The notes under the pieces are model-generated. The model saw only the letters and a program-made list of their open reading frames with translations, made no database searches and was not told the DNA's origin. A stretch of 64,000 nucleotides of DNA from Micrococcus terreus (GTDB taxonomy: Bacteria > Actinomycetota > Actinomycetes > Actinomycetales > Micrococcaceae): the NCBI RefSeq assembly GCF_900116905.1, contig NZ_FPCG01000001.1, forward strand, positions 124,001 to 188,000, read 5' to 3'. The position numbers and the translations under genes were made by a program. Of this stretch, positions 12,502-23,326 are shown piece by piece. Positions within the stretch are counted from its first letter, which is position 1, and each line of letters starts with the position of its first letter.

Positions 12502-15500
12502 ATGGACATCGTCGTCGCGCTGCTGATCGGCGCTCTCGTGGGGTGGCTGATCGGCCGCCGCCGCGCGGCAGCCACGGGGAGCCGGCAGGCCGATCTCGCC
12601 CGGGCCTGGCAGGAAGGGTACGACGCCGGCTCCCTCGTCTCCCAGCGTGATGTCACGCTGGCTCAGGAGCAGCAGGGCAGGTCGGGTGGCACGCCTGAGC
12701 GGTCACCGGAGCAGCTGCACGCCCCCGGGTCCTGGCCGACCCCACCGAAGCGGTCCCCGTCCGCCGGCGTCTGGTCGCCATCGCCTCCGGCAGATCAGCT
12801 CAGCCCAGCAGGGCAGTTGCCCACGGCATCACCGGGAACGTCCCAGCCCGCGCCGCCGGCGTGGCGGCCGGCCACGGATGAGGAACTGGCACAGGAGCGT
12901 CGTCGCCGGGACCACCGCAATGTGAACATCACCCTGTACGCCGCCTGCCTGATCCTGGTCGCGGCGGCGTCACTGTTCATCGGCACTGCCCTTCCTGCTT
13001 CGGCGAGGATGATCGGACTGGCCGCGGTGACCGGGCTGTTCTATGTGGGGGGTCTGATCGTGCACACCACCAGCCGCAGGGTCCGCCCCGCAGCCGCGGC
13101 GTTCACCGGAACCGGTCTCGCACTGGTGCCGATCTCCGGGTTGGCCCTGGACCTGCTCGTCCTGCACCGCCCCGCGCTCTCCTGGTTCATCACCTCTGCT
13201 GTCGGCACGGTGCTGATGGTGGTGGCCGCCGCCAGACTGCGCAGCAGGGTCGTGGCCTATCTGGCGGTGCCGTTCCTGCTCTCCACGGTGATCGCCTCCG
13301 GAGCCGCCGTGCAGCAGGGGATGGTGTGGGGGCTCACTGCATCGATCGCTCTGGCCACCGTGATGGCCTGGCTCACCGCAGACGAGGCGCGTGTGCGCTG
13401 GCTGCCCGAGGAGTTCCGCCGGGCCCTGGGCGATCTGCACCACTGGGTCACCCCGGGCGTGGTGCTGCTGGCCATGGTCGTCGGATCCTGGCTGGAGCCG
13501 TTGCACTTCGTGGTGCTGCTGCTGGCCGCTGGCGGCTACTACGTGACCGTGGCGGTGCTGGGGCGCTCAGCCCGTCGCCTGTATGCGGCCTACGGCGCCC
13601 GCCTGTGCATCACCGCCGCCGTGGTGGCCTTCGTCTGGATGCTGGACGCCTCGGTGCAGGTGATGGCAGGGGCCCTGGCCATCGCCCTGGGAGTCCAGGT
13701 CCTGGTCACCACCCTGGCCCTCTGGCGGGACCGCCGATCTCCAGGGTCGCTGATGCGTGCCGGATTCCTCCCCGCCCACACCGGTGCCCGGGCCGATCAG
13801 CTTGCTGGCCTGGGACTGCTGTGGATCCTGGCGCTGGTCGCTCAGGTCACGCTGCAGGACGGTGTGGCGGTGCCGGTCAGTCTGACGTGGGCCCTGCTCG
13901 TCCTGCTGACCGCACTGGCCGCGGTCCTGGGGCTGCTGCGGCCGACGACCATCGGTGAGTCTGTCGGATGGCAGGCTGCCTCTGCGGTCGCTCTGGTCCC
14001 GGGTGTCCTGTTCCCCGTGGCGCAGGGCCCATGGAGGCTGATCACCGTGGTCGCCGTGGCGGCCTCCCTCCAGCTCCTGTGGGCCGTCCTGCTGCGCCGG
14101 TCGGGTCCGAGGACCAGGATCGACGTGAAGCTGGCACCGGACCTGACCGCGGTCCTGGTCCTGATCCTGGTCGGGCTGCTCGTGGACCGCTGGGACGGGA
14201 CCGGTCCGCAGTCGTGGCCGACCGTCGTCGTGGCGGTGCTGTCCGTGGCCTGGGCCACCGTCCGTGCCTTCCGACCAGGTGAGCCCGAGGACGCCCTTGA
14301 GGCCGGCGTGTGGTCAGCGTTCATCCTCGTCGGGCTCGGGGCCACGGTGTTCGCCGTCGCCGAGACGAGGGACTCGTCCGTGGTCCAGACGCTCGTGCTC
14401 GTCCTGATGCTGGTGGCCGGTGCCGGGGCCCTGTGGTGGCTGCGGGGGCGTGGGCCAACGGCGGTGGAGGGAACGGCACGCCGGAGCGAGCCGCGTCTAT
14501 CCGCGCCGCTGGGACTGGTGCTGGGCACGACCTGCTCGGTGATGCTGACCGGCTGGGCGATCTTCGCCGTGAAGGGCTTCGCTGGGCTGGAGGTGACCTC
14601 CTTGGTGGTCGTCTCCTGCTGGCTCACACTGCTGGGGCTGCTGAGCACCGGTCGGCTGGGGGAGTCGATCAGGATGACGACGATGATCGCCGGCCAGGCA
14701 GTGCTGGCGGTCGCCGTCGCCGCGCTGGTGGACCTGCTCGGTGCCGACGCGGCGGCGTCCCGCGGCGCCGCTGCCCTCACGCTGGCCGGTGGGCTGATGC
14801 TCCGGCACCTGCTGCGGCATCGCGGAGCGGTGCTCGGCGGCGGAGCGTGGTCCGCGGTGGTCGTCACCGGAGCGCTGGCGGCGCTGTGGGCGATCGAGGC
14901 CGTGGACACCCACGACCGGGCAGCACTGACCGTGATCGCCCTGAGCCTGGGGATGGCCGGTGGTGTGCTCGGCCGGGCCCGTGGAGGTCACTGGGCGCTG
15001 TTGACTGCGGTGGTGGTGGGAGTGGCCGGGCTGTCCGACCTGATGCTCCTGCGCCAGGGCGGATGGCTGCCTGAGCCGTTGTTCTCGGCGGGGGCCGCTG
15101 CAGCCGTCTTCCTGCTGCTCGTGCTGAAGCTGACCGTGGACGAGGCGCGGCAGGACAGCCGGACCAGTCGACTGTTCCGGCCCGTGGCCTCAGCGGTGCT
15201 CTGGTCGGTGGCCCTGCTCTGTGCCCTGGTGCCCGAGACGCAGTGGGCGATCCTGGTGGTCGGGGCAGCAGTGGCGGCGTTGGTCTGCTACGTGCTGGCG
15301 CGCAGTCGGAGCGTGGCGCTGCTGGTGCTCGGGACGGTGCTCGCGGTTCCGTCCGCGGTGGCGCTGGTGCTGGCGTGGGGGAGAGCGGAGGCCATCGGAT
15401 CGCTGGAGGATCGATGGTGGGCAGCGGCGGTGGGTGTGATCACGCTCGGTGTGCTCTGTGGATGGGCGATGCTGGACCGCCGCCGGACGGAGTCGACGGT

Positions 15501-16215
15501 GCTGTGGGACCGCGCAGCCGTGCTCGAGTACGGGGGACTGGCGGTCCTGCTGGCCGGTGGACTGGTGTCTGCGGCATCACCTGATGTCGCCGTCATGATG
15601 ACCGGCTGTGCACTGACGGCGCTGGGTCTCTGGATCCCGGTGCTGTGGTGGACGAGGGACGCCGACCCGTTCCCCACGTCCTGGCGCCGACATGCCCTGG
15701 ACGGTGCCGTGCTGGCCACCGTGATGCTGGGCCTGTACGCCTGGTGGCAGGCGGCTGAGGTCGAGCGCGTCCTTCAGGCCAGCTGGTGGAGCATGCAGCT
15801 GGTGGCGCTGACGCTGGCCAGCCTGGCAGGGGGCCATCTGCGCGATCGGGTCACAGCGGCTGTGCGGCGGCGCCGGGCCACCCTCTGGGGCGGCGCGGCG
15901 GCCACCGTGATGACGGCGGCGAGTGCACTGGTTCTGGTGGACGGATCCACGCTGATGCAGCTGGTGAGTCTGCTGCTCTTCGCCGCACTGATGGTGGTGG
16001 GACTGACCACGCGGACTGCCCTGTTCACCTGGTGGGGAGCTGCCGGGGTCACGCTCGCCGTCCTCTGGTTCCTGCGTGGCTACACGGTGCTGTGGCTCAC
16101 GTTGCTGGGGGTGGTGCTGATCGGCCTGGCCGTCCGCCAGCTGATGCGCGGCGCGCGGGAGGACTGGAAGGAGCCGAGTCCCACGGACCAGGTGGATCCG
16201 CTGGAGCACCGGTAG
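12502..16215 (+). CDS. Very large polytopic membrane protein of unknown function
   Basis: 1237 residues. One membrane segment at residues 3-18 is followed by RRR, a hydrophilic Pro/Ser-rich stretch to about residue 135, then an almost unbroken series of hydrophobic segments (roughly 30 or more) to near the C-terminus. Short Arg-rich loops (RRRAT, RRRRATLW) punctuate them, consistent with the positive-inside rule. No catalytic or nucleotide-binding motif was recognised. It resembles the large multi-membrane-span proteins of actinobacteria (DUF2339/SCO7613-like) in architecture only, not by any motif I can point to. The ATG has GGAGGGGG upstream. Its TAG stop overlaps a TAGGCT box that may serve the next gene. 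Confidence 0.8.
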   Translation: MDIVVALLIGALVGWLIGRRRAAATGSRQADLARAWQEGYDAGSLVSQRDVTLAQEQQGRSGGTPERSPEQLHAPGSWPTPPKRSPSAGVWSPSPPADQLSPAGQLPTASPGTSQPAPPAWRPATDEELAQERRRRDHRNVNITLYAACLILVAAASLFIGTALPASARMIGLAAVTGLFYVGGLIVHTTSRRVRPAAAAFTGTGLALVPISGLALDLLVLHRPALSWFITSAVGTVLMVVAAARLRSRVVAYLAVPFLLSTVIASGAAVQQGMVWGLTASIALATVMAWLTADEARVRWLPEEFRRALGDLHHWVTPGVVLLAMVVGSWLEPLHFVVLLLAAGGYYVTVAVLGRSARRLYAAYGARLCITAAVVAFVWMLDASVQVMAGALAIALGVQVLVTTLALWRDRRSPGSLMRAGFLPAHTGARADQLAGLGLLWILALVAQVTLQDGVAVPVSLTWALLVLLTALAAVLGLLRPTTIGESVGWQAASAVALVPGVLFPVAQGPWRLITVVAVAASLQLLWAVLLRRSGPRTRIDVKLAPDLTAVLVLILVGLLVDRWDGTGPQSWPTVVVAVLSVAWATVRAFRPGEPEDALEAGVWSAFILVGLGATVFAVAETRDSSVVQTLVLVLMLVAGAGALWWLRGRGPTAVEGTARRSEPRLSAPLGLVLGTTCSVMLTGWAIFAVKGFAGLEVTSLVVVSCWLTLLGLLSTGRLGESIRMTTMIAGQAVLAVAVAALVDLLGADAAASRGAAALTLAGGLMLRHLLRHRGAVLGGGAWSAVVVTGALAALWAIEAVDTHDRAALTVIALSLGMAGGVLGRARGGHWALLTAVVVGVAGLSDLMLLRQGGWLPEPLFSAGAAAAVFLLLVLKLTVDEARQDSRTSRLFRPVASAVLWSVALLCALVPETQWAILVVGAAVAALVCYVLARSRSVALLVLGTVLAVPSAVALVLAWGRAEAIGSLEDRWWAAAVGVITLGVLCGWAMLDRRRTESTVLWDRAAVLEYGGLAVLLAGGLVSAASPDVAVMMTGCALTALGLWIPVLWWTRDADPFPTSWRRHALDGAVLATVMLGLYAWWQAAEVERVLQASWWSMQLVALTLASLAGGHLRDRVTAAVRRRRATLWGGAAATVMTAASALVLVDGSTLMQLVSLLLFAALMVVGLTTRTALFTWWGAAGVTLAVLWFLRGYTVLWLTLLGVVLIGLAVRQLMRGAREDWKEPSPTDQVDPLEHR

Positions 16216-16224
16216 GCTGGGGGC

Positions 16225-16353
16225 ATGGAGATCGTCATCGCCCTGGTCGTGATCGCCGCCGTCGTGGTCCTGGTGGTCCGTGGCCGCCGCACCTTCAGCT
16301 CAGAGATCGAACGCGCCAAGCGCATCCGCAGGGCGAACGAGAACGGTCGATGA
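16225..16353 (+). CDS. 42-residue single-pass membrane protein
   Basis: Starts MEIVIALVVIAAVVVLVVRG, a membrane helix followed by RRTFSSEIERAKRIRRANENGR, a basic amphipathic tail. It is in frame, has high GC3, and its stop overlaps the start of the DUF3817 gene (ATGA), which supports translation. A TAGGCT -10-like box ends six bases before the ATG, suggesting a leaderless transcript. The function is unknown; it may be a small partner of the flanking membrane proteins. It is short, so some doubt remains. Confidence 0.65.
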   Translation: MEIVIALVVIAAVVVLVVRGRRTFSSEIERAKRIRRANENGR

Positions 16354-16847
16354 CCGCCATCGTCGAGCGCTCCAGCGGCACCGTCCTGCCCGGTCCACGC
16401 GCTCTGTACCGCGTCTTCGCCACGGCGGAGATGATCACCTGGGCCCTGCTGATCACGGCCATGGTGCTCAAGTACAGCGGGGTGACCGAGGCGCTGATGC
16501 CGGTGTTCGGCGGCCTGCACGGCTTCGTCTTCCTCAGCTACTGCGTCATCACGGTGGGCGTGTGGATCAACCAGCGGTGGAGCCCCGCCGCCGGTCTGCT
16601 CGCACTGGGATCGGCGGTCGTGCCCTTCGCCACCGTGCCGTTCGAGCGGCACCTGCATCGCCGGGGGGAGCCGGACCGGACCTGGCGCCTGGCGGACGGC
16701 CGCAGTGAACCGCGAGGCTTCTGGGAGTCACTCGAGGCCTGGGTCCTGCGCCATGTGGCGCTGGCAACGGTCCTGGCGATGGCCGTCGTCGGGGTGGTCT
16801 TCGCCCTCCTGCTGATCGCCGGTCCGCCGTGGGAATGGTTCGCCTGA
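16350..16847 (+). CDS. DUF3817 integral membrane protein
   Basis: 165 residues with four hydrophobic segments. The N-terminal half (RALYRVFATAEMITWALLITAMVLKY, then a GLHGFVFLSYC helix) matches the DUF3817 family, small membrane proteins of unknown function common in actinobacteria. The second half has a HLHRRGEPDRTWRL cytoplasmic loop and a last helix near the C-terminus. The ATG overlaps the stop of the upstream 42-residue gene, so this start is preferred over the longer upstream frame. No regulator is evident. Confidence 0.8.
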   Translation: MTAIVERSSGTVLPGPRALYRVFATAEMITWALLITAMVLKYSGVTEALMPVFGGLHGFVFLSYCVITVGVWINQRWSPAAGLLALGSAVVPFATVPFERHLHRRGEPDRTWRLADGRSEPRGFWESLEAWVLRHVALATVLAMAVVGVVFALLLIAGPPWEWFA

Positions 16848-17219
16848 GCCGCGCTGGATCCCTCCGGCAGGTGTGACCTGCGCCCGGTTGGCGCGAGGGC
16901 CGCGGATCTGACATACTAGACAAGTTGCTCAAGTGCCTGGGCGTGCCGTGCGTCCACCGGAGTCGATGATCCATCGGCCGACTGGACCGGAGTCTCAGGA
17001 CCAAATTCAACACCCTCCCCACCGTAGGACCGTGACCTTCACTGCGAAGCAGTGCGCGACACGCCCGACTGCGTGGGTCGAAGCCCCGGCAGGGCGAGGA
17101 ACCCGGTTCCACCGGATTCGGCCTGCACGGGTGGATGAACAAGGCGCGACGCCGGCCCCGGCCGGGACTGCGCACACAGGGACAGGTACGGACAACAAGT
17201 ACGAAAGAGGCATGACGCC
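16848..17219 (+). promoter_or_regulatory. S10 operon promoter and long leader
   Basis: 372 bases without a supported gene. -35 TTGGCG (16888-16893) and -10 CATACT (16912-16917) are 18 bases apart, the clearest promoter before a ribosomal operon here. The leader of roughly 300 bases contains CACTGC-gaa-GCAGTG (17040-17054) and the palindrome GGAACCCGGTTCC (17098-17110). Long S10 leaders mediate L4 autoregulation in enterobacteria; the structure differs here and any such role is inference. Confidence 0.65.
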
Positions 17220-17528
17220 ATGGCGGGACAGAAAATCCGCATCCGGCTGAAGTCGTATGACCACGAGGTCATTGACGTTTCGGCCCGGAAGATCGTCGAT
17301 ACGGTCACGCGCGCAGGCGCAACGGTAGTGGGCCCCGTGCCGCTGCCGACGGAGAAGAACGTGTACTGCGTGATCCGCTCTCCCCACAAGTACAAGGACA
17401 GCCGCGAGCATTTCGAGATGCGCACCCACAAGCGGCTCATCGACATCATCGATCCGACGCCGAAGGCCGTCGATTCGCTCATGCGTCTCGATCTGCCCGC
17501 CGACGTCAACATCGAGATCAAGCTCTGA
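17220..17528 (+). CDS. rpsJ: 30S ribosomal protein S10
   Basis: S10 belongs to the 30S head and doubles as NusE in transcription antitermination. 102 residues, usual length. The N-terminus [19 protein letters not shown] and the [23 protein letters not shown] core are canonical. First gene of the S10 operon, reached through a long leader. rplC starts 20 bases downstream behind a GAGGGAGG ribosome site. Confidence 0.99.
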   Translation: MAGQKIRIRLKSYDHEVIDVSARKIVDTVTRAGATVVGPVPLPTEKNVYCVIRSPHKYKDSREHFEMRTHKRLIDIIDPTPKAVDSLMRLDLPADVNIEIKL

Positions 17529-17548
17529 GAGGGAGGTGCTGAGAGACT

Positions 17549-18199
17549 ATGACCATCACCCGTAATGTCAAGGGACTGCTGGGCACGAAGCTCGGCATGA
17601 CCCAGGTGTGGGATGACGAGAACAAGCTCATCCCCGTCACCGTCGTGCAGGCCGACGCCAACGTCGTCACCCAGCTGCTGACCGAGGATGTGGACGGCTA
17701 CACCGCCGTGCAGATCGCCTACGGCCAGATCGACCCCCGCAAGGTCACCAAGCCGCTCGCCGGCCACTTCGAGAAGGCCGGGGTCACCCCGCGTCGTCAC
17801 GTGGTCGAGCTGCGCACCGCAGACGCCGCCGAGTACAGCCTCGGACAGGACCTGACCGTGGAGCTCTTCGAGGCCGGCCAGAAGGTCGACGTCGTGGGCA
17901 ACACCAAGGGCAAGGGCTTCGCCGGTGCCATGAAGCGCCACGGCTTCGCCGGTGTGGGCGCGTCCCACGGCCAGCACAAGAACCACCGTAAGCCCGGCTC
18001 GGTCGGCGGTGCCTCCACCCCCGGTCGCGTCTTCAAGGGCCAGCGGATGCCCGGTCGGATGGGCAACGTCCGTCAGACCACCCAGAACCTGACCCTCCAC
18101 GCCATCGACGTGGAGAAGAACCTGCTGCTGATCAAGGGCGCAGTGCCCGGCCCCAAGGGCCAGGTCGTGCTCGTCCGCACCGCAGTGAAGGGAGCATGA
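17549..18199 (+). CDS. rplC: 50S ribosomal protein L3
   Basis: L3 nucleates 50S assembly and reaches towards the peptidyl-transferase centre. 216 residues. [15 protein letters not shown] at the N-terminus and the long extension loop around [24 protein letters not shown] are diagnostic. The stop overlaps the first possible rplD start. Confidence 0.99.
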   Translation: MTITRNVKGLLGTKLGMTQVWDDENKLIPVTVVQADANVVTQLLTEDVDGYTAVQIAYGQIDPRKVTKPLAGHFEKAGVTPRRHVVELRTADAAEYSLGQDLTVELFEAGQKVDVVGNTKGKGFAGAMKRHGFAGVGASHGQHKNHRKPGSVGGASTPGRVFKGQRMPGRMGNVRQTTQNLTLHAIDVEKNLLLIKGAVPGPKGQVVLVRTAVKGA

Positions 18200-18204
18200 G
18201 CCAG

Positions 18205-18849
18205 ATGGCAACCCCCTCGAACACCGCTGTGAAGACCGTCAAGGTCGACCTGCCCGCCGAGATCTTCGATGTCCAGGCCAACGTGCCGCTGATGCACCAG
18301 GTCGTGGTGGCCCAGCTGGCCGCCGCTCGCCAGGGCACCCACAAGGTCAAGCGTCGCGGAGAGGTCTCCGGCGCCGGCCGCAAGCCGTTCAAGCAGAAGG
18401 GCACCGGCCGCGCTCGTCAGGGCTCGATCCGCGCTCCTCAGATGACCGGCGGCGGCGTCGTCCACGGCCCCGAGCCGCGTGACTACTCCCAGCGCACCCC
18501 CAAGAAGATGAAGGCCGCCGCACTGCGCGGTGCCCTGTCTGACCGGGCTCGCCACGGCCGCGTGCACGTGATCGAGCAGCTGGTCTCCGGGACCCCGTCC
18601 ACCAAGGCAGCCAAGGCCGTCTTCGCTGAGCTGGGTCAGGGCCGCAGGAACTTCCTGATGGTCATCGACCGCTCCGACGACGCCGCAGCGCTCAGCGCCC
18701 GCAACCTGCCGTCGGTGCACACCCTGTACGTCGACCAGCTGAACACGTACGACGTGCTGGTCAGTGAAGACGTGGTCTTCACCTCCGTGGCCTACGACGC
18801 CTTCGTGTCGGCCGCCACGAAGAAGGACCAGAAGGAGGATGCCCAGTGA
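18205..18849 (+). CDS. rplD: 50S ribosomal protein L4
   Basis: L4 lines the exit tunnel; in E. coli it is the S10 operon repressor. About 214 residues. The tunnel loop [20 protein letters not shown] and the [15 protein letters not shown] segment are intact. Two in-frame ATGs exist. The first (18196) overlaps the rplC stop but lies only one or two bases from GGGAG; the second (18205) is about ten bases from it and gives [18 protein letters not shown] prefer the second but cannot exclude the first. Confidence 0.97.
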   Translation: MATPSNTAVKTVKVDLPAEIFDVQANVPLMHQVVVAQLAAARQGTHKVKRRGEVSGAGRKPFKQKGTGRARQGSIRAPQMTGGGVVHGPEPRDYSQRTPKKMKAAALRGALSDRARHGRVHVIEQLVSGTPSTKAAKAVFAELGQGRRNFLMVIDRSDDAAALSARNLPSVHTLYVDQLNTYDVLVSEDVVFTSVAYDAFVSAATKKDQKEDAQ

Positions 18850-19151
18850 GCGGCAGCATCAACAAGGATCCCCGTGACGTGGTCATCGCACCGGTCGTCT
18901 CGGAGAAGAGCTACGGACTGATCGACGAGGGCAAGTACACCTTCCTCGTGGACCCCCGCTCGAACAAGGCTGAGATCAAGCTGGCGGTGGAGCGCATCTT
19001 CTCCGTCAAGGTGGCCTCGGTCAACACCATCAACCGTGCCGGGAAGCGCAAGCGCACCCGCTTCGGCTGGGGGGCTCGCAAGAACACCAAGCGCGCCATC
19101 ATCACGCTGAAGGATGGCACGATCGACATCTTCGGAGGTCCGCTCGCCTGA
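18846..19151 (+). CDS. rplW: 50S ribosomal protein L23
   Basis: L23 stands at the tunnel exit and docks trigger factor and SRP. 101 residues. The [22 protein letters not shown]-terminus and [17 protein letters not shown] segment identify it. The GTG start overlaps the rplD stop by four bases (GTGA), which implies translational coupling. Confidence 0.98.
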   Translation: MSGSINKDPRDVVIAPVVSEKSYGLIDEGKYTFLVDPRSNKAEIKLAVERIFSVKVASVNTINRAGKRKRTRFGWGARKNTKRAIITLKDGTIDIFGGPLA

Positions 19152-19186
19152 GGCGACGCGGAGACCACTTAATCGAGGAATAGGTA

Positions 19187-20026
<840 letters not shown>

Positions 20027-20038
20027 GAGCCTGGAGAC

Positions 20039-20320
20039 ATGCCACGCAGCCTGAAGAAGGGCCCCTTCGTTGATCAGCACCTGTACCTGAAGGTCGTCGC
20101 TGAGAACGAAAAGGGCACCAAGAACGTCATCAAGACCTGGTCCCGCCGGTCCATGATCATCCCCGACATGCTGGGCCACACCATTGCGGTGCACGACGGT
20201 CGCAAGCACATCCCGGTGTTCGTCACCGAGTCGATGGTCGGGCACAAGCTGGGCGAGTTCGCCCCGACGCGGACCTACCGCGGCCATGTGAAGGACGACA
20301 AGAAGGGCAAGCGTCGCTGA
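20039..20320 (+). CDS. rpsS: 30S ribosomal protein S19
   Basis: 30S head protein that forms bridges with the 50S central protuberance. 93 residues. [19 protein letters not shown] and the [22 protein letters not shown] block are canonical. It follows rplB after 12 bases with AGGAG upstream. Confidence 0.99.
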   Translation: MPRSLKKGPFVDQHLYLKVVAENEKGTKNVIKTWSRRSMIIPDMLGHTIAVHDGRKHIPVFVTESMVGHKLGEFAPTRTYRGHVKDDKKGKRR

Positions 20321-20361
20321 CCAGCGCGCTGCACTTCGACAGATTCGAAAGAAGGAAAGCA

Positions 20362-20730
20362 ATGGAAGCCAAGGCAGTTGCGCGCCACCTGCGCGTCACG
20401 CCGATGAAGGCCCGGCGCGTCGTCGACCTGGTCCGTGGCAAGCAGACCGGTGAGGCACTGGCCATCCTGAAGTTCGCCCAGCAGGGCGCTTCGGAGCCGG
20501 TGTACAAGCTCGTCGCCTCCGCGGTGGCCAACGCACGGGTCAAGGCAGACCGTGAAGGGGTCGCCTTCAACGAGGACGCGCTGTTCATCAGCGAGGCCTA
20601 CGTGGACGAGGGACCGACCATGAAGCGGTTCCAGCCGCGAGCCCAGGGCCGCGCGTTCCGCATCAACAAGCGCACCAGCCACGTCACCGTGGTCGTTGCA
20701 ACCGAGGACAAGAAGGAGGCGAAGAAGTAA
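20362..20730 (+). CDS. rplV: 50S ribosomal protein L22
   Basis: L22 lines the exit tunnel and its beta-hairpin touches the nascent chain. 122 residues. The N-terminus [21 protein letters not shown] and the hairpin [23 protein letters not shown] are intact, without the deletions linked to macrolide resistance. The TAA stop is directly followed by the rpsC ATG. Confidence 0.99.
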   Translation: MEAKAVARHLRVTPMKARRVVDLVRGKQTGEALAILKFAQQGASEPVYKLVASAVANARVKADREGVAFNEDALFISEAYVDEGPTMKRFQPRAQGRAFRINKRTSHVTVVVATEDKKEAKK

Positions 20731-21567
20731 ATGGGTCAGAAAGTCAACCCCCACGGATTCCGCCTCGGCATCACGACCGACCACGTCTCGCACTGGTTCG
20801 CCGACTCCAACAAGGAGGGCCAGCGGTACAAGGACTTCCTCAAGGAGGACGTCAAGATCCGCGAGCTGATGACCGACGGCATGGAGCGCGCAGGCATCTC
20901 CAAGGTCGAGATCGAGCGCACCCGTGACCGCGTCCGCGTGGACATCCACACCGCTCGTCCGGGCATCGTCATCGGTCGCCGTGGCGCCGAAGCCGATCGC
21001 ATTCGCGGCGAGCTGGAGAAGCTCACCGGCAAGCAGATCCAGCTGAACATCCTCGAGGTCAAGAACCCCGAGGTCGACGCTCAGCTGGTCGCCCAGGGTG
21101 TCGCCGAGCAGCTCACCTCTCGTGTGGCCTTCCGCCGCGCGATGAAGAAGGCCATGCAGTCGGCCATGCGTGCAGGTGCCGAAGGCATCCGCATCCAGTG
21201 CGCCGGCCGTCTGGGCGGTGCCGAGATGTCCCGTTCGGAGTTCTACCGCGAGGGTCGCGTGCCGCTGCACACCCTGCGTGCGAACATCGACTTCGGCAAG
21301 TTCGAGGCCAAGACCACCTTCGGCCGCATCGGCGTGAAGGTCTGGATCTACAAGGGCGACCTGACCGCCAAGGAGCTTGCCGCCAAGGAGGCCGCTGCAC
21401 CGTCCGGCCGTGGACGTGGTGGAGACCGCCGCGGTCCCGGCGGCGGCGAGCGTCGTCGTCGCAATGACCGTGCCGAGCGTGCTCCGCGCGAGCAGGGCGC
21501 CGGCGGTCAGCAGTCCGGTGCCGCCCAGGAGCAGCCTGCCGGCGCCCCTGAAGGAGGCAACGCCTGA
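20731..21567 (+). CDS. rpsC: 30S ribosomal protein S3 with Arg/Gly-rich C-terminal tail
   Basis: S3 forms part of the mRNA entry site and helicase. 278 residues, longer than the roughly 233 of E. coli. The KH domain carries [17 protein letters not shown], and the C-domain runs to [15 protein letters not shown] near residue 210. After that comes a disordered tail of about 60 residues with Arg/Gly runs ([19 protein letters not shown]) and then Gln/Ala/Gly. Tails of this kind occur in other actinobacteria. S5 carries a similar tail at its other end, on the same face of the 30S. The stop overlaps the rplP ATG by one base. Confidence 0.99.
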   Translation: MGQKVNPHGFRLGITTDHVSHWFADSNKEGQRYKDFLKEDVKIRELMTDGMERAGISKVEIERTRDRVRVDIHTARPGIVIGRRGAEADRIRGELEKLTGKQIQLNILEVKNPEVDAQLVAQGVAEQLTSRVAFRRAMKKAMQSAMRAGAEGIRIQCAGRLGGAEMSRSEFYREGRVPLHTLRANIDFGKFEAKTTFGRIGVKVWIYKGDLTAKELAAKEAAAPSGRGRGGDRRGPGGGERRRRNDRAERAPREQGAGGQQSGAAQEQPAGAPEGGNA

Positions 21568-21983
21568 TGTTGATCCCACGTCGAGTCAAGTACCGCAAGC
21601 AGCACCACCCGAAGCGCTCCGGCAACGCCTCCGGCGGCACCGCAGTGACCTTCGGTGAGTGGGGCATCCAGGCGATGACCCCGGCCTATGTGACCAACCG
21701 TCAGATCGAGGCCGCTCGTATCGCCATGACCCGCTACATCAAGCGTGGCGGCAAGGTGTGGATCAACATCTACCCCGACCGTCCGCTGACGAAGAAGCCG
21801 GCCGAGACCCGCATGGGTTCCGGTAAGGGTTCTCCCGAGTGGTGGGTGGCCAATGTCAAGCCGGGACGCGTCATGTTCGAGCTGTCCGGTGTCTCCGAAG
21901 AGGTCGCCCGCGAGGCCCTGCGCCTGGCGATCCACAAGCTGCCGATGAAGGCACGTATCGTCCGCCGAGAGGGTGGTGAGTGA
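21567..21983 (+). CDS. rplP: 50S ribosomal protein L16
   Basis: L16 helps position A-site tRNA. 138 residues. [19 protein letters not shown] and the [28 protein letters not shown] block are canonical; the arginine that is hydroxylated in some bacteria lies in this loop. Overlaps rpsC by one base and is closely followed by rpmC. Confidence 0.99.
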   Translation: MLIPRRVKYRKQHHPKRSGNASGGTAVTFGEWGIQAMTPAYVTNRQIEAARIAMTRYIKRGGKVWINIYPDRPLTKKPAETRMGSGKGSPEWWVANVKPGRVMFELSGVSEEVAREALRLAIHKLPMKARIVRREGGE

Positions 21984-21985
21984 TC

Positions 21986-22273
21986 ATGGCCACCGGTTCC
22001 AAGGAACTGAACGTCGAGGCCCTGGACGGCTTTGACAACGTCCGCCTGGCCGAGGAGCTCAAGCGCTCCAAGGAGGAGCTGTTCAACCTCCGCTTCCAGT
22101 CGGCCACCGGTCAGCTGGACAACCATGGCCGGCTGAAGACCGTCAAGCGCGACATCGCCCGGATCTACACGATCCTGCGCGAGCGTGAGCTGGGCATCCG
22201 CGAGGATGTGGCTCCGGTCGAGGAGGCCCCCGCGGCCACCACCAAGAAGAAGAAGGCTGAGGAGGCGAAGTGA
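21986..22273 (+). CDS. rpmC: 50S ribosomal protein L29 with lysine-rich C-terminus
   Basis: L29 sits beside L23 at the tunnel exit. About 95 residues with the [26 protein letters not shown] helix pair. The C-terminus extends past the fold into an acidic/Ala stretch and a KKKK run, making it longer than the 63-residue E. coli protein. ATG 21986 gives MATGSKEL; the alternative GTG 21980 overlaps the rplP stop and adds two residues. Confidence 0.97.
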   Translation: MATGSKELNVEALDGFDNVRLAEELKRSKEELFNLRFQSATGQLDNHGRLKTVKRDIARIYTILRERELGIREDVAPVEEAPAATTKKKKAEEAK

Positions 22274-22572
22274 CCGAGTCCGTGAACACCGAGGCCACCC
22301 AGGCTGAGCAGAAGAGCACCGAGCGCGGGTACCGCAAGTCGCTGCGCGGCATCGTCGTCTCCGACAAGATGGACAAGACCATCGTCGTCGAGGTCGAGGA
22401 CCGCAAGAAGCACGCGCTGTACGGCAAGGTGCTGCGCACCACCAAGCGGATCAAGGCCCACGACGAGGAGAACACCGCCGGCATCGGCGACCGTGTTCGC
22501 ATCGCCGAGACCCGTCCGCTGTCCGCCACCAAGAACTGGCGCCTGGTGGAGATCGTCGAGAAGGCGAAGTGA
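22270..22572 (+). CDS. rpsQ: 30S ribosomal protein S17
   Basis: Primary 16S-binding protein. 100 residues with an N-terminal acidic extension of about 18 residues before the fold ([32 protein letters not shown]). The GTG start overlaps the rpmC stop by four bases. It is the last gene of the S10 operon; a hairpin and a new promoter follow. Confidence 0.98.
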   Translation: MTESVNTEATQAEQKSTERGYRKSLRGIVVSDKMDKTIVVEVEDRKKHALYGKVLRTTKRIKAHDEENTAGIGDRVRIAETRPLSATKNWRLVEIVEKAK

Positions 22573-22953
22573 TCCCCTCTCTCGGGATCCACCGACCGGT
22601 TCGCTGAGTCCGGTTCTCGAGAGCACCACGTAGGCCCCGGCCGCTGATCCTCTGGATTGGCGGACCGGGGCCTTCGTGCGTTAGACTGAATGGTCTGTGC
22701 GCCCTTGTTGGCGGGACTATCCACCCCGCGGGCCAAGGGTTTCGCGCAGACTCCCGACCAGCAGCCTCGGCCTTGCCCTGCGGACTGTCGATCTGGAAGC
22801 GCCGTCACCCGTCTGAATGGGGGAGTCGGAAGGCACCAGAGCGACAGGATCGCCACCAGGGGCAGGGGTAAGCAGCCCGGGATGACCACATATCCGTTCC
22901 GCAAGGCTCGCCCGGCTACGGGGGAGAACCAGCGCGACGATGAGGAGTATCGA
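22573..22953 (+). promoter_or_regulatory. S10/spc boundary: terminator, spc promoter and leader
   Basis: 381 bases between rpsQ and rplN. GGCCCCGG (22633-22640) pairs with CCGGGGCC (22665-22672), a terminator-like hairpin for the S10 operon. Its 3' arm overlaps the spacer of the next promoter: -35 TTGGCG (22657-22662) and -10 TAGACT (22682-22687), 19 bases apart. The leader of some 260 bases is open in the rplN frame from an ATG at 22690, but its composition is not protein-like and rplN has a better start at 22954. Confidence 0.6.
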
Positions 22954-23322
22954 GTGATTCAGCAGGAGTCGCGGCTGAAGGTCGCCGACAACACCGGTGC
23001 CAAGGAGATCCTGGCCATCCGTGTTCTCGGCGGTTCAGGACGCCGCTACGCAGGCATCGGCGACGTGATCGTCGCCACCGTCAAGGACGCCATCCCCGGC
23101 GGCAACGTCAAGAAGGGCGATGTCGTCAAGGCCGTCATCGTGCGCACCCGCAAGGAGCGCCGTCGTCCGGATGGTTCCTACATCAAGTTCGACGAGAACG
23201 CAGCCGTCATCCTCAAGACTGACGGCGAACCGCGCGGCACCCGCATCTTCGGCCCCGTGGGCCGTGAGCTGCGCGACAAGCGCTTCATGAAGATCGTGTC
23301 GCTGGCACCGGAGGTGATCTGA
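22954..23322 (+). CDS. rplN: 50S ribosomal protein L14
   Basis: L14 lies at the subunit interface. 122 residues, the family's length. The GTG start with GAGGAG upstream gives [19 protein letters not shown], the canonical N-terminus. The frame is open 264 bases further upstream, but that extension has no counterpart in L14. First gene of the spc operon, with its own promoter in the preceding gap. Confidence 0.99.
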   Translation: MIQQESRLKVADNTGAKEILAIRVLGGSGRRYAGIGDVIVATVKDAIPGGNVKKGDVVKAVIVRTRKERRRPDGSYIKFDENAAVILKTDGEPRGTRIFGPVGRELRDKRFMKIVSLAPEVI

Positions 23323-23326
23323 CCAC

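Noticed and set aside
22690-22953. In-frame 88-codon N-terminal extension of rplN
   Set aside because: It covers the transcript leader, has no L14 counterpart and the internal GTG has the ribosome site and canonical N-terminus.
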